Assembly (NCBI RefSeq): GCF_910594985.1
Contig: NZ_CAJVCE010000004.1
Span: 186,001 to 250,000 of the forward strand
Direction of reading: 5' to 3'
DNA length: 64,000 bases
DNA from: Paenibacillus allorhizosphaerae
GTDB taxonomy: Bacteria; Bacillota; Bacilli; Paenibacillales; NBRC-103111
Shown here: piece after piece, positions 16,324 through 24,313 of the stretch
How positions within the stretch are numbered: the stretch's first letter is position 1
How the letters are laid out: the number at the start of each line of letters is the position of its first letter
Program-made: the position numbers and the translations under genes
The notes under the pieces: generated by a model
Told to the model about the DNA's origin: nothing
The model's database searches: none
Seen by the model: only the letters and a program-made list of their open reading frames with translations

Positions 16324-18237
16324 TTATTTTAGATGAACAAAAGATAAGGCCGTATCCAAATATCCGTCTTTATGATTCGTGAGGCCGAGATCGCTCTTTC
16401 CGTTTCCGTCAAAATCGGCGATCGCCAGCTCCGCATCGGCCCCCGGTTGTCCCCATGGACCAAAGGTCGAGATCTGCCTCCACTGCCCTTCGCCTCCGCG
16501 CAAATAGACCGTATACCGCATTGTTGCCGGATCGAACCGAATCGCATCCTCCAGGCCGTCGCCGTTATAATCGCCGAACTTGAGCAAACCTGCTTCATTC
16601 GGCAATCCGGTATCCGTTCGGCCAAAGCTCCACTCCAGCGAGACCGGGTCCGGTCGAAGCTGGATTCCAGAGGAAGCCCTGTTCCTCGCGATAAAGATCG
16701 TTCCGTCCTGGCGCGGCTGCAATTCGCTCTTGAGCGCATTTCGGAACCGGTAGGGCTTCAGCGGTTGTACTTCGCCTTGTCGAATCCGCCAGCCATACAG
16801 CTCCAGCTTGTCAAGGGACAGTCCCGCCACCACCATATCGCCATTCGGCTGGCGAAGCATGTACAACCGGCTCCAGCGGCTCGCGTCGATCTTCCAACTA
16901 CCGGATTTCACGAATCGGCTGCCGTCCGAAGCATAACGCTCCAGCTTGCCGCTTGCGTTAGCCATCCATAAGGTGCACGGACCGGTATCATCGCGGCCGC
17001 TGACCGCTGCTGCCGATCCTTTCACGTAATCGATGCGCCCCCATTCCGTCGGAACCGGCGATTCTTCATTGCGCAGTCCCCGATACCGTCCCTCCGTGAC
17101 ATAAATGACGCCGCTTTTCGCATCAAGGTGAATCATATCGAGCTGGCCGTCGCCGTTCGCGTCCCCGAGCAGCGGATAGCCTTTTTCCCGAGCACCGCCG
17201 GAGACAGCCGGCAGCTTGATGCTGTTCGCCGGAGTGAACGGTACGTAATCCTGGATGGAGTAAAACGCGTATCCCTTCGCTTTCAGTCCCGCAACCAGCT
17301 TGTGCAGCAAGCTTTTTCCCGAGCTTGCATACCGGTACTCCGGTATGCCGTCTCGCAGTACAGGCTCCCCGTCCGAGTCCGTCACTTTCTCCATATATTT
17401 GAATTCCAAGAACGGATGAAAGAAAAACGAGGTGACCATTCCGGTTTTCCCCATGCGGTCCAGGATCATCTTCTCGTCCTTGTTGGACGGAATGTAGTCA
17501 AGCGGCGTAGGAACATAGGCGGCGCCGAGCGTCGATGCGCCGTAACCGTTATTGCGGCCGCCCGCATACTGGGCAGCGGGGGCGTTCCGGTTCGCCTGCA
17601 CATCCGCTTGATAATGGAGCCCGAAGTAGGATCGGAACATCCGATCCTGCTCCGCCGTCGTGTGATAGTGCGGCGCCTCCCAGAACTGGGGCTTCAAGCC
17701 GATATTCGTGAAAATTGCAAGCCCTTCCTTGACACGGCGTTCCGCAAACTCGGCTTTCTTCGTTTCTTTCAAGCCATCCACATTAAACTCATTGCCGATG
17801 CCGGATTCCTGGTGTCCGTCGTCGCGCCGCACGTCGCCCACCTGATGTGTATATCCGTGCATGCCAAGCGTTGCCCCTCCATCGACGGCCTCGTGCAGCA
17901 CCCGGCGAAACGACGCCGCGTAGGGATTATCCGGATCGTCGAGACGTACATCGTAACGCGGGCCGTCTTTCGGTATATCGATCCATCTGGGAATAACCGC
18001 CAAATGGTAATTCGCTTGTTCATCCTGAAGATATTCAAGCACAGCCCTCAGCTTGCCAAGCTGTTCAAGGGAACCATATTGCCCGCCCGGACCGATATCT
18101 TCCAGCCGCATCATGGCGAACTTGGGCACCCGCCCTTCCCCTTCCACCGTCATGATCATATAAACGGTGAGAAGCACGCTGACCGCCAACGCCGAAAGCG
18201 TATAGCGCAGCCATTTTTGTTTTCGAATCCGTTTCAC
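16324..18237 (-). CDS. Exported DUF2334 deacetylase-like protein with FG-GAP repeats
   Basis: 637 residues. An N-terminal membrane anchor or signal lies at about 10-31. The DUF2334 domain at about 40-330 is a NodB-like barrel: MRLEDIGPG (metal-binding Asp), LGMHGYTHQ (metal-binding His pair) and FFFHPFLEF. The C-terminal half has FG-GAP/VCBS calcium-binding loops DANGDGQLD, DYNGDGLED and DFDGNGKSD, typical of propeller-type carbohydrate- or surface-binding modules. I infer a surface enzyme acting on a polysaccharide. GTG start with AGGGGAG upstream. A cre-like site lies in the leader. Confidence 0.82.
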   Translation of the reverse strand: MKRIRKQKWLRYTLSALAVSVLLTVYMIMTVEGEGRVPKFAMMRLEDIGPGGQYGSLEQLGKLRAVLEYLQDEQANYHLAVIPRWIDIPKDGPRYDVRLDDPDNPYAASFRRVLHEAVDGGATLGMHGYTHQVGDVRRDDGHQESGIGNEFNVDGLKETKKAEFAERRVKEGLAIFTNIGLKPQFWEAPHYHTTAEQDRMFRSYFGLHYQADVQANRNAPAAQYAGGRNNGYGASTLGAAYVPTPLDYIPSNKDEKMILDRMGKTGMVTSFFFHPFLEFKYMEKVTDSDGEPVLRDGIPEYRYASSGKSLLHKLVAGLKAKGYAFYSIQDYVPFTPANSIKLPAVSGGAREKGYPLLGDANGDGQLDMIHLDAKSGVIYVTEGRYRGLRNEESPVPTEWGRIDYVKGSAAAVSGRDDTGPCTLWMANASGKLERYASDGSRFVKSGSWKIDASRWSRLYMLRQPNGDMVVAGLSLDKLELYGWRIRQGEVQPLKPYRFRNALKSELQPRQDGTIFIARNRASSGIQLRPDPVSLEWSFGRTDTGLPNEAGLLKFGDYNGDGLEDAIRFDPATMRYTVYLRGGEGQWRQISTFGPWGQPGADAELAIADFDGNGKSDLGLTNHKDGYLDTALSFVHLK

Positions 18238-18268
18238 TCCGTCGTCGAGCTCCCCTCAAGCTGCCACA

Positions 18269-18282
18269 TAAAAGCGCTTACA
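18269..18282. promoter_or_regulatory. cre-like site upstream of the DUF2334 gene
   Basis: Minus-strand TGTAAGCGCTTTTA matches 13 of 14 cre consensus positions and has the central AAGCGCTT palindrome. It is 32 bases before the start codon, downstream of AT-rich promoter-like sequence. Confidence 0.6.
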
Positions 18283-18444
18283 AAAATATATACAATAATT
18301 TTAGCAGAATTTCGACAAACCGAATATGATTTATTTTTTACATATTTATTAAACTCATTTTATTATTACTTTTCTCATTTACGCGCAAATCGCCGGGCTG
18401 ATATAATGGAATGAATGTCTTTTTATCATGTCCGGAGGCGCATC

Positions 18445-19746
18445 ATGGTTTCTATCCTTTCTATCGCTCTTTTTCTCATCACGATTACGCTTGTCATCTG
18501 GCAGCCCTTCGGACTCAGCGTCGCCTGGCCCGCCGTGCTTGGAGCCGCCGCTGCGCTAATGTCAGGCGTCGTAACCTGGACGGACGTGATATCGGTTACC
18601 GGCATCGTCTGGAATGCGACGCTTACGTTCGTTGCGCTCATCGTCATTTCGCTGCTGCTCGACGAGCTCGGCTTTTTCGAATGGTCCGCCCTGCATATGG
18701 TCCGCCTGGCGGGAGGACACGGCGTAAGGCTGTACATCTTCACGATATTGCTGGGTGCGCTCGTATCTTGCTTCTTCGCCAACGACGGAGCCGCGCTCAT
18801 TTTGACGCCCATCGTGCTTGCGCAAGTACGGGCGCTGAAGCTGCCCGCTCCGATGGTGATCGCTTTTGTCATGGCCAGCGGTTTCATTGCCGACACCACA
18901 TCCATACCGCTGATCATCAGCAACCTGGTCAATATCGTATCCGCCGATTTTTTCCACATCTCGTTTACGGAGTATGCATCCGTCATGCTGCTTCCGAACG
19001 CGTTCTCCCTGCTAGCCAGCCTGGGGGTGCTGTACTGGTATTACCGCAAGCACATTCCAGCCGGCTACGATCTGTCGCTTGCAAGCCCCCCGGCTTCCGC
19101 GATTAAAAATATGTTTATGTTCCGCATGGCCTGGCTTGTCCTACTGCTCTTGCTTCTCGGTTACTTGTTCAGCGAGGCGCTGCGGGTTCCGGTCTGCCTG
19201 ATTGCCGGGATCGCCGCGCTGCTGCTTGCTTTGTTCGCGCATCGAAGCGGTATAATGAACGTACGGCGGGTGCTCAAAGAGGCGCCGTGGTCAATCGTAC
19301 TGTTTTCCATCGGGATGTACGTAGTCGTTTACGGTTTGAAAAATACGGGATTCACCGAGTGGCTGTCCGCCGGGATTGACGCGTTCTCGCAATATGGCGT
19401 GCTTGCCGCCACCATGGGGATGGGATTGCTGTCGGCCGTGCTGTCCTCCGTCATGAACAACCTCCCTTCCGTCATGATCGGCGCTCTGGCCATCGACGAA
19501 ACGATTACGCAAGGCACGATTCGGGAGACATTGATATACGCCAACGTCATCGGCTGCGACCTCGGGCCGAAGATGACCCCGATCGGATCGCTTGCAACGT
19601 TGATCTGGCTACATATTTTGTCACGCAAAGGCGTACGCATCGGCTGGGGCTCGTATTTCAAAACCGGCATCGTTTTGACGGTGCCGCCCCTCCTAATTAC
19701 CCTGCTTGGACTCTACCTCAGGCAAACATTAATTCTGTTAGAATAG
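18445..19746 (+). CDS. arsB: ArsB-type arsenite/anion transporter
   Basis: 433 residues from the ATG at 18445, six bases after CGGAGGC. Eleven or twelve membrane helices; the ArsB/NhaD-type hallmarks are visible: SCFFANDGAALILTPI, IADTTSIPLIISNLVNIVSADFF and the C-terminal SSVMNNLPSVMIGALAI ... NVIGCDLGPKMTPIGSLATLIWL. It extrudes arsenite or antimonite. There is no arsR, arsC or arsA beside it, so it is an isolated pump. The histidine kinase that follows is 52 bases away and probably has its own promoter (TATAAT at 19759). Confidence 0.92.
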   Translation: MVSILSIALFLITITLVIWQPFGLSVAWPAVLGAAAALMSGVVTWTDVISVTGIVWNATLTFVALIVISLLLDELGFFEWSALHMVRLAGGHGVRLYIFTILLGALVSCFFANDGAALILTPIVLAQVRALKLPAPMVIAFVMASGFIADTTSIPLIISNLVNIVSADFFHISFTEYASVMLLPNAFSLLASLGVLYWYYRKHIPAGYDLSLASPPASAIKNMFMFRMAWLVLLLLLLGYLFSEALRVPVCLIAGIAALLLALFAHRSGIMNVRRVLKEAPWSIVLFSIGMYVVVYGLKNTGFTEWLSAGIDAFSQYGVLAATMGMGLLSAVLSSVMNNLPSVMIGALAIDETITQGTIRETLIYANVIGCDLGPKMTPIGSLATLIWLHILSRKGVRIGWGSYFKTGIVLTVPPLLITLLGLYLRQTLILLE

Positions 19747-19798
19747 CGGCATCCATGATATAATGAAGCGAATGCGGACAGGCAGGTGATTTCAAAAT

Positions 19799-21352
19799 AT
19801 GCAAAAAATTCCAGTTATCCGCGATAAAAAAAGTTCCGACATCAAGATCATTCCCGCGGACGAAGTGGTTAAAATCGAATGCATCAGGGATAAAGAATAT
19901 ATCATCCACACGGTTTCGGATAAATATTATTGGGCGAATTCCACGGAAGCGATCGAAGAGCTCCTCTATGAAGAAGGCTTTCGGCTCATCGACCAGATGA
20001 ATGTTGTCAATATGAACCATGTCACCGAGTACGACCCGCGCAAAGGCGTCGTCGTGCTCCGCTCGGACGGCACTTCCCGGTACAAAACCGCTTCCGCCGC
20101 GTGGATTCACGGAGAACATATCGTCAATGTGATGCATTTGCTCAATAAGATGAAAAACCTGGATTACGGCGTATCCGAAAACGATGAGGACGACGATATT
20201 TTCGAAACGATCCTTGCGCAGGAGGAAGATCATCGGTTCGCCCGTTCGTACGCCATGATCAAAGCGCTTTACGAGAAGAAGAAAGCCGAGCTACTGCTCG
20301 AGGAAAGCGAATTCAGATACAAATCGTTGTTCCAGCATAACCCGGATCCGATATGCTCGCTGAATTTGAACGGATCGATCACCAGCGTCAATCCCGCCAT
20401 GTTTTTCGTCATGGGCTACTCCGAGAAAGACCTTCTTCAGAAGACGATCGAAGGCATGATCCTGCCGGAGCACCGCGGCCTATGGTCCAAGAAATTCGCC
20501 GAAACGGTCAAAGGCGGCACACCTCATTACGAAATCACGTTCATCAGCAAAGACGGCCGTGCCGTAGAGCTGAGCGTCAAAAATTTTCCGATTTTCGTCG
20601 GCAAGCAGATTGCCGGCGTGTATATGATCGGGCAGGACATCAGCGAACGCAAGCGGGCGGAAGAAATGATTCTCCGTTCCGAGAAGCTGTCTGTCGTCGG
20701 ACAAATGGCCGCAGGCGTCGCACATGAAATCCGCAACCCGCTCACATCGCTCAAAGGATTTGTTCAATTGATGCAGTCGAAAGTCAGCGGCTTCGACAGT
20801 TATTTTAGCATTATGCTGGAAGAACTCGACCGGATCAATTTTATCGTCAGCGAATTTCTGGTCATCGCCAAACCGCAATCCGTCCGGTTCCAGCAAAAAG
20901 ATGCGCCGTCCATACTGCATAATACGATTATGCTGACCGGATCGCAGGCCCTTATTCATAATGTGGATATATTGACGGAAACCGACCCCGACTTGCCTGA
21001 AATCAATTGCGATGAAAATCAGATCAAGCAAGTTTTCATCAATATATTGAATAACTCGATCGAATCGATGCCGGACGGCGGACAAATCTTGATCGAGATG
21101 CGGAAGACCGATGAAGGCCATCTGCTGATGCGGTTTACCGACCAAGGCTGCGGTATTCCGGAGGACCGCATTCCCAGGCTCGGAGAACCGTTCTATACGA
21201 CCAAAGAAAAAGGAACGGGCCTCGGCCTCATGGTGACGTACAAAATTATCGAGAACCATGGGGGAAAAATGAAAATTTTAAGCGAAATCGGCAAAGGGAC
21301 AACGGTGGAAATCATCATACCGCCTGCGCGTGACGGCCTGAACGAAGATTAA
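19799..21352 (+). CDS. LytTR-PAS histidine kinase (sporulation-kinase-like)
   Basis: 517 residues, no membrane segment, so cytoplasmic. Residues about 12-112 resemble a LytTR DNA-binding domain (IIPADEVVKIECIRDKEYIIHT ... FRLIDQMNVVNMNHVTEY). A coiled linker follows; a PAS domain lies at about 175-290 (FRYKSLFQHNPDPI ... GQDISERKRAE); HisKA with His in AAGVAHEIRNPLTSLKGF at about 310; HATPase_c with NILNNSIESMP, DQGCGI and GTGLGLMV. The kinase part is like KinA/KinE that feed Spo0A. A DNA-binding-type domain on a histidine kinase is unusual. AGGTGA precedes the ATG. No response regulator is adjacent, as expected for a phosphorelay kinase. Confidence 0.88.
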   Translation: MQKIPVIRDKKSSDIKIIPADEVVKIECIRDKEYIIHTVSDKYYWANSTEAIEELLYEEGFRLIDQMNVVNMNHVTEYDPRKGVVVLRSDGTSRYKTASAAWIHGEHIVNVMHLLNKMKNLDYGVSENDEDDDIFETILAQEEDHRFARSYAMIKALYEKKKAELLLEESEFRYKSLFQHNPDPICSLNLNGSITSVNPAMFFVMGYSEKDLLQKTIEGMILPEHRGLWSKKFAETVKGGTPHYEITFISKDGRAVELSVKNFPIFVGKQIAGVYMIGQDISERKRAEEMILRSEKLSVVGQMAAGVAHEIRNPLTSLKGFVQLMQSKVSGFDSYFSIMLEELDRINFIVSEFLVIAKPQSVRFQQKDAPSILHNTIMLTGSQALIHNVDILTETDPDLPEINCDENQIKQVFINILNNSIESMPDGGQILIEMRKTDEGHLLMRFTDQGCGIPEDRIPRLGEPFYTTKEKGTGLGLMVTYKIIENHGGKMKILSEIGKGTTVEIIIPPARDGLNED

Positions 21353-21408
21353 ACGCTTGCTAGATATGCCATTGTTCAAACTGCAATGCTTCGCAACGTG
21401 CTCTAATA

Positions 21409-21447
21409 AACAGCCTTTCGGTCCGAATAACGGATCGAAAGGCTGTT
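21409..21447. terminator. Bidirectional terminator
   Basis: Twelve-base stem AACAGCCTTTCG / CGAAAGGCTGTT between the kinase and the convergent Pro/Tyr-rich gene. Confidence 0.75.
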
Positions 21448-21472
21448 CTGCTTCGTGCAATGCCACCGCAAA

Positions 21473-21763
21473 TCAATATACGGAGTAAGGCGAATAAGGA
21501 TAGCCATACGGGTAAGGATACGGTGTACCCGCCGCATACGGATAGCCGTACGGATAAGGATACGGCGTAGGAATCGGAACAGGAAGAATAACCGGAGGGT
21601 ACCACCCGTGTCCGTGCCAATGTCCGTAGCCGTGCCCGTGCTCGTGCCAGTGCCCATAGGGCGGTCTCAGTTCGGGTCGGGAATCGAATGGAAAGGAAAC
21701 GCCGGATTCTCCCGCCTGCCCGCTAATTTGCTGCTCGCTCCATGCTTGCTGTTGTACCGTCAT
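21473..21763 (-). CDS. Pro/Tyr/Gly/His-rich small protein, coat-like
   Basis: 96 residues from the ATG at 21763, which has GCGAGGG upstream; an upstream ATG at 21802 lacks one. Residues 1-30 are ordinary (MTVQQQAWSEQQISGQAG). About 36-55 are His/Gly/Trp-rich (HWHEHGHGYGHWHGHGW) and the rest is built of PYPYGYPY repeats. Such composition is seen in spore coat and crust proteins, and its neighbour prkA is a sporulation gene; this is inference only. The His-rich part could bind metal. Monocistronic. Confidence 0.7.
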   Translation of the reverse strand: MTVQQQAWSEQQISGQAGESGVSFPFDSRPELRPPYGHWHEHGHGYGHWHGHGWYPPVILPVPIPTPYPYPYGYPYAAGTPYPYPYGYPYSPYSVY

Positions 21764-21852
21764 CGCAAACCCTCGCTTCTTCTTGATGAATGATCGATAC
21801 AACAGTATATGTGCGCATGCCCATTAGGTGATTGCCTACAAGCAGGAGAAAC

Positions 21853-21892
21853 AAAAAATCCCTTCCGCCCGGCGACAAGCGGACGGAGAGGG
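21853..21892 (-). terminator. Terminator of prkA
   Basis: Imperfect GC stem (CCCT.TCCG.CCGC / GCGG.AGGG) with TTTTTTG on the minus strand, 18 bases after the prkA stop. Confidence 0.75.
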
Positions 21893-21909
21893 CTGATGCC
21901 GGCAAAAGG

Positions 21910-23805
21910 TCATCGGTTCAGTAAGCTGCCTACATAGCGCAGCAGTTCGTTGGCCGATGCGGTCGTATATCCATGCTCTTCCACCAGCCGTTTGATGACC
22001 TCGTTGATGCGTTTCAGCTGATTTTCATCCGGCGTCTTGGTGGACGTCGTAATTTTCACGATATCTTTCAGGTCGGTGAACAGCTTCTTCTCGATCGCTT
22101 CGCGCAGCCGTTCGTGGCTGCTGTAATCAAACCGCTTGCTCTTGCGCGAATACGAGGACATCCGGATTAATATTTCCTCGCGGAACGCTTTTTTCGCATT
22201 TTCCGAGATGCCGATCTGTTCCTCGATGGACCGCATCAGCCTTTCATCCGGGTCCATCTCTTCTCCGGTCAGCGGGTCCTTGATTTTTTGCCAATTGCAG
22301 TACGCCTCAATGTTATCCAAATAATTGTTGAACAGCGTCTTCGCCGACTCGTCGAACGAGTATACAAACGCCTTCTGCACTTCTTTCTTGGCCAGCTCGT
22401 CGTACTCCTTGCGCGCGATGGAGATGAAGTTGAGATACCGCTCCCGCTCCTCCTTTGTAATGGACGGGTGTTGATCCAGTCCGTCCTTGAGCGCACGAAG
22501 CACATCGAGCGCATTGATGAATTCGAGATCCTGGCGGATCAGGGCGCTGGATATCCGGTTGATGACATAGCGGGGATCGATGCCGGTCATCCCTTCTTCC
22601 AAATATTCGTTCTGCATTTCCTTCAGATCGGCTTCCTTGTAGCCTTCCACTTCCTCGCCGTCGTACATGCGCATTTTTTTGACCAAATCCATGCCCTGCT
22701 TCTTCGATTCCTTGAGGCGGGTCAGGATGGAAAAGATCGCCGCCGCGCGCAGACTGTGCGGAGCAATATGTACATGCTTCATATCGCTTTGGCGAATGAG
22801 CTTTTCGTAAATCTTTTCTTCCTGCGACACTTTCAGGTTGTAAGGAATCGGCATGACGATCATCCGCGACTGCAGCGCTTCGTTCTTTTTGTTGGCAATG
22901 AACGATTTGTACTCCGACTCGTTCGTATGTGCGATAATCAGCTCGTCGGCGCTGATCAGTGCGAATCGTCCGGCCTTGAAGTTGCCTTCCTGCGTTAGCG
23001 AAAGCAAGTTCCATAGAAACTTCTCGTCGCACTTCAGCATCTCCTGGAATTCCATCAGTCCGCGGTTCGCTTTGTTCAGCTCGCCGTCGAAACGATAAGC
23101 GCGCGGATCCGATTCCGAACCGTACTGTGTAATCGTCGAGAAGTCGATGCTTCCCGTCAAATCGGCAATATCTTGCGATTTCGGATCGGACGGGCTGAAC
23201 GTCCCGATCCCGACGCGGTTATCTTCGGAGATCAGCACCCTTTCGACCAATACGTCTTCAATCCGGCCGCTATATTCTTCTCTTAACCGGATTTGGCAGG
23301 ACGGGCATAAGTTGCCTTCGATCTTGACCCCGAGTTCTTGCTCCACTTCCGGCCGCAGCTCGCTCGGAATCAAATGCAGCGGCTCTTCGTGCATCGGACA
23401 TCCTTTGATGGCAAAAACCGCTCCGTTATCCGTACGGGAATATTGCTCAAGACCGCGTTTGAGGATTGTAACGATGGTCGATTTGCCCCCGCTGACCGGT
23501 CCCATCAGAAGAAGGATCCGCTTGCGCACATCCAAACGGCGCGCCGCCGAATGAAAATATTCCTCTACCAGCTTTTCAATCGCCAGGTCGAGTCCAAATA
23601 TTTCCTTCTCGAAAAAATTGTATTTACGACGACCGCTTTCCTCAACAATGCCTTGGGAGGCGATCATCTCGTACACCCGAGCGTGTGCCGTCATTGCCAG
23701 GCGCGGATTGTCGCGGAGCTTCTGAATATATTCGGCGAAGGTCCCGGTCCAGGCCAGCCTTTCGGTTTCCGTGCGGTAATCGGCGATTTTCTTAAACAAG
23801 TTCAT
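21910..23805 (-). CDS. prkA: PrkA serine protein kinase / AAA+ protein
   Basis: 631 residues, exactly the family length, from the ATG at 23805 with AAGGAGG upstream. The N-terminal PrkA AAA domain has Walker A GPVSGGKST at 102-110; a Cys/His cluster follows (KGCPMHEEP, GNLCPSC) that may bind zinc; the C-terminal PrkA domain carries DPLTGEEMDPDE and ISENAKKAFREEIL. In Bacillus it localises to the mother cell and affects sporulation; both kinase and Lon-like activities have been described for the family. The tandem hairpin repeats just before its ribosome site are unusual. It normally works with YhbH/YeaH, present 15 kb away. Confidence 0.96.
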   Translation of the reverse strand: MNLFKKIADYRTETERLAWTGTFAEYIQKLRDNPRLAMTAHARVYEMIASQGIVEESGRRKYNFFEKEIFGLDLAIEKLVEEYFHSAARRLDVRKRILLLMGPVSGGKSTIVTILKRGLEQYSRTDNGAVFAIKGCPMHEEPLHLIPSELRPEVEQELGVKIEGNLCPSCQIRLREEYSGRIEDVLVERVLISEDNRVGIGTFSPSDPKSQDIADLTGSIDFSTITQYGSESDPRAYRFDGELNKANRGLMEFQEMLKCDEKFLWNLLSLTQEGNFKAGRFALISADELIIAHTNESEYKSFIANKKNEALQSRMIVMPIPYNLKVSQEEKIYEKLIRQSDMKHVHIAPHSLRAAAIFSILTRLKESKKQGMDLVKKMRMYDGEEVEGYKEADLKEMQNEYLEEGMTGIDPRYVINRISSALIRQDLEFINALDVLRALKDGLDQHPSITKEERERYLNFISIARKEYDELAKKEVQKAFVYSFDESAKTLFNNYLDNIEAYCNWQKIKDPLTGEEMDPDERLMRSIEEQIGISENAKKAFREEILIRMSSYSRKSKRFDYSSHERLREAIEKKLFTDLKDIVKITTSTKTPDENQLKRINEVIKRLVEEHGYTTASANELLRYVGSLLNR

Positions 23806-23822
23806 GGATTCTACCTCCTTAG

Positions 23823-23893
23823 GGTTTTGCGGAGCAAAACCGGCTTCATCAGGTTTGGCTTTGGTTTTGCGGGGCAAAACCGGCTTCGTCAGG
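23823..23893 (-). repeat. Two tandem hairpin repeats in the prkA leader
   Basis: Copy 1 (23823-23852) and copy 2 (23863-23893) share GGTTTTGC-NNNN-CAAAACC-GGCTTC-N-TCAGG, offset 40 bases. Each contains an inverted repeat GGTTTTGC/GCAAAACC with a four-base loop. On the mRNA the second hairpin ends four bases before the GGAGG of prkA. Confidence 0.85.
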
Positions 23894-23905
23894 GCGCCTT
23901 GCCCG

Positions 23906-24210
23906 CAAGCAAGCGGTCCACGTGCTTCTGGATAGCCGCTGCAACGCCGATGATGCTTCATTCGAATGCGGACTGTTGTAAGAAGTTCTGCGCTGGCCGA
24001 TAGCGGCTTTGACACCATTCTGCGCTGTCTGGCATGACGGCTTGCGATGCGTGGAACGCCAGAACGGCGATTCCACGGCAAATCGGGCTTCGTGGGAGAC
24101 CTGATACCATTAGAACGCCTTAAGTCATCGGAATCATCTTCTTTTCAATGCGAAGTGTATTAAATACCTATGCGGCAAGACGGAGTAAGTTGACCGAAAT
24201 TTTTAGACAA
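23906..24210. other. Intergenic stretch upstream of prkA, no supported gene
   Basis: Frames are open on the minus strand as an extension of prkA but lack ribosome sites and family resemblance. It presumably contains the prkA promoter; no clear SigA box was seen. A SigE-type promoter would be expected from the family but I cannot point to it. Confidence 0.4.
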
Positions 24211-24293
24211 ATAAAAAAAGCTTCGGAACGAAGCTTGGAATGAAGCGCAAAAACCCGCCATTACCGATCGGGAATCGATGATAATGGCGGGTT
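24211..24293 (-). terminator. Two tandem terminators after egsA
   Basis: First hairpin AACCCGCCATTA / TAATGGCGGGTT (24252-24293) with TTTTTGC on the minus strand. Second hairpin AAGCTTCG / CGAAGCTT (24218-24236) with TTTTTTTATTT. Both face the egsA transcript. Confidence 0.85.
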
Positions 24294-24313
24294 TGGCTGT
24301 GGACGACGCGGGT

